Positions 22,601-35,785 of a stretch of DNA of 64,000 nucleotides are shown in pieces (within the stretch, counting starts at the first letter, position 1; each line of letters begins with the position of its first letter). The notes beneath the pieces were generated by a model that was given only the letters and a program-made list of their open reading frames with translations, had not been told where the DNA came from and made no database searches. The position numbers and the translations under genes are program-made. The stretch is from Monocercomonoides exilis (taxonomy: Eukaryota > Preaxostyla > Oxymonadida > Polymastigidae). The DNA is taken from NCBI GenBank assembly GCA_001643675.2, contig LSRY02000023.1, forward strand, positions 1,031,001-1,095,000. The letters are read 5' to 3'.

Positions 22601-25600
22601 AGGTTCAGGAACTTTGTTTTCAGGTGGAGCGGCATTGGTAAGGTTGAGCGAGACATGAATCACAAACCGATAGAGAAGACCCCACAAATCATAAATGATC
22701 TTGCATTCTTCTTCCCACTCATCATACTTCAATCCAAACATTTTTATATTCTCTTCGTGTATTTGTTGTTGCATCTGTAGCTGTTTTTGATATTGTGTTG
22801 TTTTTAGCAAATCATTTCTGTCTTTTTCTGCTTCTTCTGAATCTTCTTCCTCATATGAGCCTGTCTCTCCTTCTCCTTCTCCTTCAAATTCTTCTTCCTC
22901 CTCCTCTTCGTATTCCGTTGAAACTGTTGGATCTTTGCTCACCACAGCCTCATCTCCTCCTTTTGCTGCTTCTGGATGAAGTGTTCTATGCTCAATGAAC
23001 ACCGTGTTGTCATCACCGTCTTTGTGCACTTTGAACTGTGACAGATCATCCACAGTAACTTCTTCATGTTGTTCGGTTGTGCTGCTGCTGAGATAAGATT
23101 TCGGATGCTTTTCTTCGCTTTCTGAGACAGATGTTTCTGCTTCTTCTTCTGTCAGATAATCCGCTGAGGCCGTTGAAGTTGATGAGGAAGAAGAAGAAGA
23201 GGATGAAGAAAGTGAGAGAGAAGAAGTGGAAGTGCTTAAAGAAGAAGATGAAGAAGAAGAAGTTGAAGAAGATATAGCGGTTGATGAAGATGACGAAGAT
23301 AAAGTTGATGTTGGAGCTTGTTGAATTGTCAATCGAGTTGGAACTTCATCAAGACGTTCAAAGGCATTCGTATTTTTGTCAGAAATGGAAGAAGAATTTG
23401 TTGGATCTGTTGATGAATTAGTATTTGAAAGAACAAGAGATGTCGAGGAGGAAGATGAGGAGGTGGAAGTTGAAGTTGAATAAGGAGTCAAGACAGATGT
23501 GATAGATGGCTCATATGCAGCAGCAGGTGTTGGATAGAAAGAAACAGGTGTTTGTAAAGTCAGCGAACGAGGTAATGGAGACGGCTGAACAAGAGATGAA
23601 AAGGCAAGAGAAGATGACAAAGAAGAAGAAGAAGATGATGATGAGGAGGAGGAGGATAAAGATAAAGATGATGATGATGATGATGAAAATGACGAAGAAG
23701 GAGAATGATTGTGTTTCAAGTTATGGAAGTGCTTTTCTCTTTCTGCCGAAAGAATATTCTCAATTGATGAGAATGCGTTGAAATAGGAGAATGTGAGTGA
23801 ATGTCTCAGAAGATGCACATGAACAGACCACACGAGAGAAGACAGGATGGTTCTGGGCGACGTCAAAAGAAGCTTCAGAGATTTGTAGCACATTTGCTGC
23901 GTCTCAACTGGAGTGCTTCTTTTGGCAAGTTGCTCGGACGATTGTTTGGTTTCTGGGTGTGGTGGGGACAATCCAATGTCTCTCTCGCCCGATGAAATAG
24001 AAGAAGAAGAAGAGGAGGAGGAAGAAGAGGAAGAAGAAGCCAAAGAAGATGGATGTGATTTGGACACAGCTGATCCGTCGTTTGGAAACAGAGGCAGGTC
24101 GCATGCAGACATCAGCAGCTCAGATATTGTTGGCTTATTCTTCTGCTCTGAATGTGAAGGCGAAGAAACCAATGAAGAAGGTTGAGGCTGTTGAGATGAC
24201 AGCTGCTGCTGCTGCTGTTGTTGTTGTTGTTGAGAAGGCTCCTGCAAATTTGGCAGAGAAGAAACAGAGCGGAATGAGGCTGGGGAGATTGGGGTGGGAG
24301 GAATTGCAGGTGAGTTTCTGGGTGATGTGGCGTGCTGCTGTGATGGATCAGGCACAAAGGGAGAAGTGGAGCCATTGCTGAGCTGCTTGGAGAGGTTGAA
24401 TGGCTGTGACAAGACAGAAGAAGCAGAGAAAGTGGAGGAGCCGCGCCGAGACGAGTGGCTGTCAGACTCAGCTGTGGGCTCAGAGTTGGACGAGATGGAA
24501 GAGGTGTGGAGAGGATGGTTGAATGACTGCGGATTGGAAGGGAGAAGAGATGAAGGAGAATATGAGGCATGTGATAGAGAAGAAAGAGATGAAGGAGAAG
24601 GTGGTGGATGTGCAGAAAGAAGGAGGTCGCGAGATACAGACGAAAAAAGCTGTTCTTTGAACTTCTTCTTCTGATAAGTCTCAATTTTCCGTTCTTTCTT
24701 TTCCATTTCCCGTTGATGTTGTGCTTCTTTACTTCGTTCTCTTTCTCTTTCTCTCTCCTTTTCTCTTTCCTCCTCCTCTTCTTCTGCATTTGCTTCCTCT
24801 TCCTCCTCAATCTGCTCTCTTGTTTTGAAGATTTCATCATACTGCTTCCTCAAAGATGGGCTTTGGAAAAGCGAATGGGCCGAAGTCGAAGAAATGCTTG
24901 TGGACTTGAAAAGAGGCTCGCCCCAAACAGAAATCTGTCCAATCAGCTGCGGTGCTGTTGATGACTGACCTTGGCGAACATGAGGAAAAGTGAAGGTGAG
25001 TGTGATGATGCGGACAAGCCCTACAGGAACTGGGTCTGCAGTTGGTGGGATGGGCAGGGGGAGAGGGAAAGGCTGGCCAGAAGTGGGAAGAAGAGGAATT
25101 TTCAATTGTGCTGTGTCGTCTGGGAATTGTGATGGAGAAGGAGAAGATGGAGATGAGGAAGAGGAAGAGGAAGAAGAGGTAGATTGGAATGCAGGAGGAG
25201 ATGACAGCGTTGGAGAATACGGAGAAGCAGAAGAGGTTGAAGCTGTGGAAGATGAATGCACAGAGTTGGCAGATGAAGATGAAGAGGATGTGGAGGAAGC
25301 AGCAGCTGCTGTGGATGATGCAGATAAAGCAGAGGGTGAAAACGGAGTTGGCATTGAAGAAGAAGAAGAGGATGATGATGAAGACGATGACGATGAAGAA
25401 GAGGAGGAAGAAGAAGTTGATGATGAAGCATTTGCAGGAAGAGGAGGAGGAGATGTGGAGACAGGAGGAGAATAAAACGGCAGAAGAGAAGGAGAAGAAG
25501 CAGGCGATGGAGAAACGCATGGAGATGATGAAGGAGTGGGAGAAGGAGTGGGAAAGGGAGATGAAGAGGATGAAGAGGAGGAAGCAGATGGTGAAAGAGG

Positions 25601-28600
25601 GTCGGTTGAGAAAGAAGAAGGAATACCTTCCCAAAACGATGAAAGAGGTGTTGAATCGGAAAGACGAATGGGAATCACAGTTTGAGTGGAGCATGTTGTG
25701 TTGTAACGAAATGGAGGAATTTGAATGAAAAGTGTGTTTTTTGAGTGGAAAATTCCTTCTTCGTCGCTTTCGTTCAAAAGCTGACTGAGTTCAGTTTCTG
25801 TTACTTGCTTTTGAGAAGAACTTGAAAAGGTAAATGAATGAGAATTGGCAGAAGAGGAAGATGAAGAGGATGAGGAGGAAGATGAAGAAGTTAAGTGAAA
25901 TTGCTGAAGCTGCTGTTGTAGTTGTTGTTGCGATTGTTGGACTTGTTTCTCAGAAGGTGGGTAAGAGACAAGCGAAGGTGAGTAATAGCGAGGAAGCAGA
26001 ACAGAAGGAAGAACAATGCCAAGTGTGTCGAATGACAGTCCCATGGCGATTGAGACAGAAGAAGGTGACGCTTCTTCGAGCTGTGCCATTAAGCTCTCTT
26101 GCGAATAAGGATTGAATGAAGATGTTGATGGAGATGTTGATTGGTTCTGAGAGGAGAAAAGAGAAGAAGCAACTTTTGAAGGAACAGTTGGACGATGGAA
26201 AAAGAGGTGTGTAACAAAAGCAGGCATTGGCAGGATGATTGTGACTGTTGGAGAACCTGAGCTGCACACAAAGGAAATATCACATTGTTTAAATGAAGAA
26301 GAAGAAGATGATGATGACGATGATGATGAAGGTGAAGAAGGATTACTGAGGCAATTTTGAACTGGAGAAAAAGGATGATGAGGCAGTGGATGAGGAATGG
26401 AGTTCTTCAGCAAAGGAGCAGATGAAAGATAGATCACATGCTGTTTGAGCAGAATCGAAGAAAAAGAAGAATGTGGAACAGAAGAGATGCATACAGGCAT
26501 CGTGTCATTGTCAGCATCGAATTCCACTTCTGTTGCCTGTGAGTCCACTTCCATTCCATCGCTTATTGAATCGTTTCTGCCTGCCTCGCTCAGTTCTCCT
26601 GAATGAAAGTGAGGCTGCTGAAGAGGTCTTTCTGAGTTCTTGTCGGTTGTCTTCCATCCAACTTTCGAATTTGAATGTGCTGATTGAAGGGATCTTTCAG
26701 GACTTGGTTCAAATGGAAGCTTATTTGATTGTCTTTTGAGCGAACTGCCTCGTTCTCGTGTTGTTTGTTTGGAATGTCTTGCGTGTAAAGGAAGAGCCAT
26801 CGAATATTCTCCAATGAATGTGGCAGAAAGTGCTTCCTGAATCTGCTTCTGGCGGAAAGCAACTTCGTCTTCATCTTCTTCTCCTTCTCCTTCTCCATTT
26901 ACAACTTCATCATTATTGCCTTTTGCATCTTTACTATCTTCTGAATTATTTGTTGATTGGCTGTGATGTTTGCTGTGGCTGTGTGAATGGCTTTGATGAT
27001 GACTATTATGATGGTAATGATGATAATGGCGATGATGCATATGGCGATGATTGAGTTTACTGGAATGATTAAAATCATGCTGCAAATGTTTACGATGATC
27101 ATCGTCCAACAAAGTTCGCTTATTTTTGCTCTGTTCAGAAGAAATATCTTCCTTGTCTTCTTCTTCTCTTTCTCTTTTTCTGTCTTTTTTATTCGCTTCA
27201 CCCAAACTGTTAGTATCTTCATTGCTGAAAGAATCCAACAATTCATCAGAGGAACGAGAAGATAAAGAAGAAGAAGAAGTTGGAGAAGAGTGATGAGAAG
27301 GGCAGGTGCTGCATGATAAGGAATATGTTTGAGAAGAAAAAGAAGAGTCTGAAAAAGCAGATGTCGAAGAAGGAGAAGGAGAAGGAGAAGGAGAAAGTGT
27401 TGATGAATCAGAATCTGGTGATGTTGATGTTGTTGATGATGACAAAGACATCAACGAAGAAGATGAAAAAGAGGAAGTTGCAGAAACCTCTTCTGAATTT
27501 GTGCTTTCGCTGCTCACAAAATCTTCTCCATACACATTTGCATGTCTTCTGCTAATTCCTCTCTCATTCCGAACTTTCTCATTCATCTTATTTTCTTGTT
27601 CTGTCTCAAGTGAAGAAGAAGAAGAAGAAGGAGAGGAAGTGGAAGTGGAAGAAGAGGAAGAGGAAAGAGATGATGCTCGTGAAGTTGATGGAGCAGCTGG
27701 TTCCAATGTAATTGGAATCTGATCAACCATCTGCCCAGTGATGAACAATGAAGCCAATCGAATATCCTCAAAAAGTTTGTTGCTTGATTGTATTTGTTGT
27801 TTCTGCTGCTGAGTTCCAGAAAGAGGAAGCAAAACATCACCAACGTTGATGTTTGGCGTGGAGAAAGGCACAGAAAATTGAGGCGGTGAATCAGACGAGG
27901 CAGAAGAGTCATATGAAGAGAAAGGAAGTTGGGGGGTGACAACAGCCAGTGCACCGTGGGAGAGAAGAGAAGGAGTGGAATAAGACGAAGGGATGGACAT
28001 GAATGGAGTGCTGGGCACATCAAATGTGATGGCTGAGAAGAATTCTTTGTCATCTGTGTTTGAAGAAGTATTGAAGTTACTGATATTATTGCTGTTATTG
28101 TTATAGTTGTTATTGTTGCTATAGAAATTGGCATTTGTATTTGGTGTGCTCAGCACTTCCGCTGGTATTAATGGAGACGATGAAGAGGAAGAAGTCAATG
28201 AAGGCATGTTTGTATTCATTCCATTTTGAGTATCTCCTGTTAAAGAAAGCAAGCTTGTGCGATGACCATTTCCATTATTTCTGCTTCCATTGCCCAAGCA
28301 AATAAGGCAGCCCAAATTAAACAGCGACCCTTCGTTCTTCAGCATCCGTTTCCTGTGCTTTCTGTCCCAATGGAACCATTCCAGCTGGCTGCCGAAGCCC
28401 GAGCGCCAAAAGAGCGCTGGGTGGAACGAGGGAAGCATCCACATGGCTGCAAACGACTGGAAAGTGAGGTGGCGCTGCGGATCAGAGAAGATGTTCTGGA
28501 AGCGCCTGCGGATGGAGATGATTGCGTTGGATGGGGTTGAGACAGAAGAAGATGATGAAGAAGAGGAAGATGATGATGAGGAGGAGGAGGAAGATGAAGA

Positions 28601-31600
28601 AGAAGATGAAGAAGAAGGGGAGGAAGTAGATGACGAATTTGAAGATGAAGAAAACGATGAAGATGACGGCATTTTATCCAATGGTGCTGTGATTGAACGA
28701 GTTTTCTTGTGGCTTATCTCTTTTGATGACCAGCTCTGAGATAGGCTTTGAGAAGAATTGAAAGAAGAATTGGAATACTTCAAAGACACCGAAGATTTCG
28801 AAAGAGGGGATGAAAGAGGAGTCATAACAGCTGCTGTGATATTTGGAACAAGAGGATTTTGAGACAATAAATCAGAAGAAGATGGAGAAGAAGGCGTTGA
28901 GCCTGAAGAAGAAAGATTGGATGTAAGTTGGCGATTGACTGTTGGCAGAGGCGATGGAGCAGAAGAAAGCAGAGAAGACACAAAGAAACCAGAAGAAGGG
29001 CGAAATCTGTGCTGTATTGGGTGAACAGGAGAAGGCTGAGGCGGAGAATTGAGCGACTGTGGCGAGAAAAAGAAATTTGGCTGCTGAAACGGAAAGATTG
29101 GATGAACGCTTCGAGGAGAGCTGAATGAGAAGGAATCGAAGGTCGAAATGGAAGAAAGAGGAAGCACTTCAGCATTTGCTGGCTTTGCTGCCTGGAGTTC
29201 GACTATCTGGTAATTCGGCTCAAACAGCTTCCTCCAAACAGACCGGCCGATTGCCATCTCTCCTCTCCTGTCCAACCGAAGCGAGGCCAAGAAATTGACT
29301 GCAGAGTGACACAGAGGTGAATCATACTGATCAGAAGACACTGAATCCCGCTTCCTGCTTCTCAGCACGTATGGTTGAGTTAAATCCTTCTGGTTGATGA
29401 AGAGGCGGATGAGACTTGTGTGTGTAGCGAGTGAATGCGTGTACAGTAAGGAATTGGCATTAGCGTGGATTACAAACTGTTCAGCGATAGCAGAAATGGC
29501 ATGCGAGGAGAAGAAGGAGCGCACAATGGAAGTAGCATCCAGATGAGTCTTTTTGGTGGAATTGTTTGAGGATGATGAGGAAGATGAAGATGAGGAGGAG
29601 GAGGAAGAGGAGGATGACGAAGTTGAAAAAGACGAAGAGGAAGGGGAAGAATTGTTATCTCCATCTGAATGCATATGCAATGCAGCTGAAAGCAACGCAT
29701 ATCGGGGCATTTGAGGAATAATTTGACTGAAGCACTTGTTTTGTTGATCAGGAGCATCTTGTTTATCATCACTGCACATTGAGAGTGATGAACGACGAGG
29801 AGAATTGACAAAAGAGGATGATGAGGGCGATGAAGAAGAAGGCGAGGATAATGCAGCAGATAATGGAGAAGCAGACGAAGATGAATCAGTCTGGCTTATT
29901 CTCTTTTGCGAGAGTAAAATCTGTTGCTTTTTCTGCAACTGTTGTGATGCTAGATGTGAATAATGGTTCATCTGTGCCAGCATCTCCTGGATGATCGGAA
30001 GAAGCAGGAAAAACGAAGAGACAGATGTTCTGTCCATCGAATCAGCACAATTCACTCGCACAATTCCTGCCTGTGAAGTTAGAGTTTTGAGGGTAAGTTT
30101 GGACAAAGAAGACATCAGAGGAGAGGCAGGTGTGGCTTGAGGGGTGAGAAGATTGGAGGAAAGGCGCTTGGGTTTGTTTGGCTCGACAGCTGGTTCTTCT
30201 TCGTCATCGTCGAATGTCATGACAGAAGTTAAATCATCGTCGATTTCGAATTCTTTGGATTTTTGTGTGAAATTGTTTGAAGAGGAAGAGCGGTGAGCGT
30301 CAGAAGGCGAAAAGGAAGCAGAAGCTGAAGAATGAAAAGAAGAGTTTGATGAATTAGATGTGAGAGAAGACAAAGAAGAAGATGAAGATAATGTGGAAGG
30401 CTGATGAGGAAATGAAGAGGGAGAGGAAGATGAATTGGAAGAAGACGAGTTCACTCCGGAAAACGATCTTCTTGTATGGCTTTTGCTTTTCTCCCTGACA
30501 ATCACGCCAGAAGAGAACCCAGCTGCTACCAACGCACTTGCCATGCGCTGCCACAGTCCAAGAATCGTCTTCTCCTTTCCAAGCTGCTTGACCAGGGCGT
30601 GCCAGTTGAAGTTGGAGAAGTGAATGGGGAAAGATGAAGTGAGGCGAGAAGGAGTGAAATCGAGTGAGAATATCTGCGGATGTTCAGCTGGTGCTATGCT
30701 TTTGATGGAAGAAGTGTATGGCGAAGGAGAAGAAGAAGGAGAAGCGATATTTTTGGAATCTGAATGTCTTTTGGGGAGGGAAGAAGTTGAAGCTTTTGAG
30801 CTTTTGTCAAAAGGAGTGGAAGGTTGAGAGACAGACGAAAATCCAATTATTGGAGAAGAAGAAAAAGAGGAGAAAGGAGAAGAGCAATTTGGAGATGGCG
30901 AATGAGATGATAAAGAAGAGGTGGAAGAAGATGAAGAAGATTGTAATTGTGATGCAAAATTCACAGTTGCATTCGAAGGAGCGAACTGTGAGTGTCGCAA
31001 TGGTGCTGGGGCATCAAATGGAATTGCCTGTTGTTTCTGAGCTGGCTGTTCAGGAAGCTCATTTATTTCGCTATGTTCATTTGATTGCTGTGCAGCTGTC
31101 TGTTGTAGCGGAGCAAAAGTGACAAGGCGATGTGGCTGAAGCGGTGTGACGATTGATCCATCGGCTGTGTGTGGAGCAGCATGTTCAGACGACTCTGTTT
31201 GATGTTCATTTGAATGTTTTGGTGTTTTGCGGCCTGACGGAGTTGAAAGTGGAGTGGATGAAGGACAATACGAAGAAGTGGAAGATGTTGATGAAGAAGA
31301 TAAATTACTTCCGTTCGAACAATCATTTGGCAGAGGCAGAGGCAGTGGCAAAGGAGTGCAAATGATCGAAGCTTCTTCGAAATGTCTGTTTGGAGCAACA
31401 GGAGTGGAAACTCTGCTCAAACATCTGGATGTTTCTAAAGCTGAAAGAGATGAAGATGATGAAGATGATGATGAAGATAAGTCAAATGTGATTGCTCCAT
31501 CTCCTCGAAATTCTGAGCCAATTGGACGGAAATGGCGCAATTGTGTGTTCCGTTTCTGTTCTCTTCGCATTGCTCTTTTCCTCTCCATTTCTTTGTCCAG

Positions 31601-34436
31601 CTCCTTCAGCTTTCTCAGTGACGACTGAAAATAGTCTGTCAGATCCAGCTCTGATTTGTGCTGCTCGTCGCACTGCAGAAGAGACAGGCACGTGATCACA
31701 ACAGAAGGGTCACACTGCTCAATATCACAGCTATTGATAAGGCAGCGCAAAAACATGTTGGAAATGGATGTTGTGTCTGAGAAAGGAGAAGATTGCGTTG
31801 CTTTTCGTGGAGAATGGCGATGTGAGCGGTGTTTCACGATTGTTGTGGATTGATGTTTTCGTCTTTTTCTGCTGCTATTTGGTGAAGTTGTGCTGCCCGA
31901 GCTATTCTCGACTGCGGCTTCATCTCCTTTTCCTCCTTCTCCTGTGTCTTCTCTCTCCTCTTCTCCTTCCTCTTCTTCATCCTCATCGTCTTCCAGTGCA
32001 TTCTCTGCCTCTTTCCTCTCCCTTTCCTTCTCCTTTTCCTTCTCAGCAAGCCATCTCGCCTTCCACATCCACTTTCTCCACTCATCCAACCTCCTCCTCA
32101 GTCTGTCCCAATACTTCTTCACACCAAAGTGGAAGAAATGCTCATCAAACTGAACATGCGCCGAATCAAACAGCGAACTCACTGAAGTTGACCACTGAAG
32201 CGGTACAGTTCCTCGCAGAAACAAGAAAGAGCACCACGCTCCACAAATCACACAATTCTTGTATTTCTCGTCATATCCAGTCATTTCGTTGCATCCATTG
32301 GGATACCCAACTCCACATTCGCCTCTGCCCATCCACTTCTCCTTTGCTTTTTCTCTGTCTTTCATCATTTCGGTTGTCCAGCACACAACTTCTGTCTCCA
32401 TCTCGTTGCCGTTCCCTCCTTCACTGTTTGTTCCTCTCGCGTTGTAGCGCGTGCCCGGATGCAGCGAGCTCTTTCGCGACAGAACAGACACAAAGAAAAC
32501 AGGACGAAGAAACGGAGAAACAGAAAGAACAGCTGAAAGCGGAGTAACAAGTGGAAGAGAGGCAATTGGAGATGAAGGGTATGAATCAGATGACGATGAG
32601 GAGGATGAAGAGGATGAAGAGGAAGAAGCAGATGATGATGATCTCTTTGAAAGTGAAGTGGAAGAGTTTGAAGTGTGTAGCTGAGAGGACGGCTTAGCAG
32701 CAGCATTAGGAAAGCTGGGAATAGGAAGATGGGACAGCGGAGAAAGAGGCATCAGCGGAGCTGTTGTGGCAGCTCCCTGCAACAGCACTGCGCAGAAATC
32801 AGCCAATCCTTGCTCTTCGAAGTGATGGCGCCAAATGGTGTTCCAGCAGAACGACCGATCGTAGTCACTGATGGCTGACTGGCAGGAAGCAGAATATGCC
32901 TCCGCATAGGCAGAAAGCGAAGTGGAGGAAGAGAAAGGAGAAAGGTTGTAAGGTGTCTGTGTGAGTGTGTGTGTGATGGCGGGTGTGGAAGTGCTTGGTG
33001 ATGTGACAAAAGATGGAGTGGATGCGGTGGAAGGGAATGGGCGTGTAATATCCATCGTTTCGCAAAAGAAGTGGAATTTGTGGACGGAAAAGGAGAATGC
33101 AGCATCCATCGATGATGCTTCGATATATTCGAGCGGCAAAGATTGTTCGGAAGTTGATGAAGAGTCAGATTTAGAAGCAGATGCAGATGAAGATGACGAG
33201 GAAGATGAAAGAGAAGATGAAGACGAAGAAAAAGAACACTGAACAGATGGAGCTGCAGCCTCCACATATGTGGCAGGTTTATTCTGCTCAAGCAGATGGA
33301 CTGTGATATTTGATGTTCCATCAACTTTCTGTTCGGAAGATGAGTTATGAGAAATGGTATTGGATCTGACAATGAAAGATGCAGGAACAGGAAAAGATGG
33401 ACTTTGTCTTTGATTTTGAATGCTATCTTCAACGATTTCTACCGATTGTCTTTGGCATTTCTCCACAGTTGAGAGAATATCAGATGTAACAATGTTGGTC
33501 CATAATAAGTCTGAACTGGATTCACAACAATTGTTTGACTGAACAATATTTGTATGTGAAACAGAACCATTGACATTTTTTGGCAATGTGGAAGTGAAAG
33601 AAACTGGTGAAAGACTAGAAGCAGATGGAGCAGATGGAGAAGGTGTTGAGCATAATGAATTGTTATGGGAAGACATAGTTGCATTTTGAATTGGCATTAA
33701 CGTTGAAAAGGGTGTAAACGATTGAGGAAGTGGAATAAGTTGTTGTGGTACAGTCAACTGTTTCTGCGAGATGCTAAGGATATGTGACTCACCTGTTAAT
33801 GTTGATTGCCGAAAAGTAATTTGATTGAATTTCGCTAATTTCCTCCTTTCCAAAGGATAATTTGGAGAAACCAAATGCTCTAATTCCTCAATTCCAAAAA
33901 CTGAGCTGCTGTCGTATCCAGGAGGATCATGCTTAAAATAATCAATTATCTTTTGCTCCATAGAAGGTGATTTCAAGGATGAATAAGATATCGGATGAAG
34001 AGGGCATTGAGGAAGATTAAATCTTATCCATTCAGCACTTTTCACAGTGAAAACAGAATGCAAGGGCGGTAAAACCATTGTTCTAACAATTGAAGTTGCA
34101 AGTAATAAAAATGATTCCCTTGCAAGAATAACATATCCAAGAATCGCATCACCAGAAAATTCAATTTTTGGATTGTTTTGAGTTGCCCTTAGGAAAGAAA
34201 GAGCTTGTTGCGACGAGGGGAAAATGTCGATTCCGGGTATTCCTGAGACAAATGAAAGAAATGTTAAAAAAGAAAAAAAATCTATAATAACCTTTAAAAA
34301 TTAGCTTCCCTGTTGAAGGTTCAACTGTCAAAATTGTCGTATCACATCGCGTCCTGAGTGATGAGACAATAAACTTTGAATAAAAAATATTATAGCAAAA
34401 CAAAATTTTCGATTGTTGGAAGAAAATATATTTCAT
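19673..34436 (-). CDS. giant SAC9-like phosphoinositide phosphatase with zinc finger and poly-Ser linkers
   Basis: Two exons: 34436-34292 and 34242-19673, joined across a 49-nt GT-AG intron (phase 1, giving '...STGKLIFKG/IPGIDIFPSS'), about 4,904 residues ending in TGA. Sac-domain landmarks in order: an N-terminal part with 'AILGYVILARESFLLLATS' and 'FTVKSAEWIRF' (like plant SAC9); 'FFCETMDITRPFP' near residue 440; 'DRSFCWNTIWRHHF'; 'HPGTRYNARGTNSEGG...METE'; 'RGTVPLQWS'; and the CX5R catalytic motif 'RVNCADSMDRT' near 1440, the variant seen in SAC9. 'LLYTHSLATHTSLIRLF' follows. Near residue 4040 there is a zinc-binding cluster 'CYVCSQQPSVLHKCRFCSRLVCYTC', with CPEC further on. Between these are runs of Ser, Gln, Glu and Pro. 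Predicted role: removal of phosphate from phosphoinositides at membranes (family knowledge). The Met at 34436 is the first in frame; an extra upstream exon is possible. Confidence 0.85.
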
Positions 34437-35785
34437 TCAGCGAACAAATAAAGATATTTCAAATTTTTTAAATAACATCATAATTTTCAAACATTACGAC
34501 CGTCATATGTTCGAACAACAAGATGTGAAGGTGTTGGACGAATCATATATCGGTAAGCCAAATAGCTCAATGTAAAGCTGCGACGTAGGTGTTTTTTACT
34601 TTGTCGTTGATCAAAAAATATCTATTGTGGATAATGATCATTAATTTGATTGTTCATACTCTTTGTAAAAATTCGATAACAAAAAATGATAATAATTGCA
34701 CACAAACAAAAAATTGAAATAAAAATCGTATGTGAAAAAAATTATGCTTTATAACACATCAAGTTATGCACAGAAGTCACTAAAATGATAAAAATCGTTA
34801 GAAATAACGAAAAGTTCAACATATGAAACGGCTTTGAAAAGGAAACGCTTCAACGAAAAGCAAGCTTATATGAAAAAAACCACAAAGTCTATTAAAAGTT
34901 TTTCAAATTTAAAGTACATTTATAAAACTGAGCGCAGAAAATCATCAATAAAACAAATAATTTAAAAAAAGAAAAGAAAATTCAAATTTTGCATAATGCT
35001 GCAAGTCATAAATCATTTCAAAAGAAAATTAATAATAAATAACAAATTAAATTATAAAAATAAAAACAAATTAAAATTGTGCAATCAATCATTTTTGATG
35101 TGATTGATGTTGATGTGGAGCTCCAAATACTTTGGAATATCCAAAATTTGAGGATTGAAATTGATCGATCATTCTCCGATAGAACATACAGAAAAAAAGA
35201 AAAAAAGAAAGAAATAATAAATTTATTAGAATATAAAATTCTCTTTATAAAACAAATGATTAAGAAAGAGAGGATAATGCATATCATAAATGGAAATAAA
35301 ATGAATATAATTTTAAAAAATGAAGAATAAAATATCACATTCAAGAAATACAAAGCAATTAGTAATACTGTTTGTAAAAACGGTTTATTTCTAACAATAA
35401 ATGTTGCTTCACTGAAATATTTCAATGAAAATCTCGTTCAACAAAATAACAGTTGAAATTCTAAAGAAGAAGAAAGAGAATGAAGTTAAATAACAAAAAA
35501 ATAAGAATCTCATTAACAGATTTATTTCAAAATCCTCAAATCTCCAGTACGCAAAGTACATCAAACAAAATCTTATAAGAAGCAGAAGAGGAAGAAGAAG
35601 AGGAAGAGGAAGAGGAAGAGGTGAGAAAAGCTTAAAAGCTGTTAACAGAGTTGATATAAATACAAAAGAAATTCATTTGTCACAAAAAGAAAGATAATTT
35701 TTTTTTTATTTTCATTCAAACAAATTGTGTGTTTTAATAAAAGGAATATTCAAAGAAAGAACTCAAACAATTAGAATTTTTAGTT
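34437..35785. other. AT-rich intergenic region
   Basis: About 1.3 kb of AT-rich spacer between two minus-strand genes, presumably the SAC9-like promoter and the 3' region of the RRM gene. A GAAGAG-rich purine run occurs at about 35580-35625. The minus-strand frame at 35018-35425 is hydrophobic (Ile/Phe/Leu-rich) and looks like AT-rich chance sequence. Confidence 0.45.

Noticed and set aside
23506-25728. Many plus-strand frames of 60-180 codons inside 19.7-34 kb
   Set aside because: They lie opposite the SAC9-like gene, and their Glu/Lys/Met-rich content mirrors its Ser/Pro codons.
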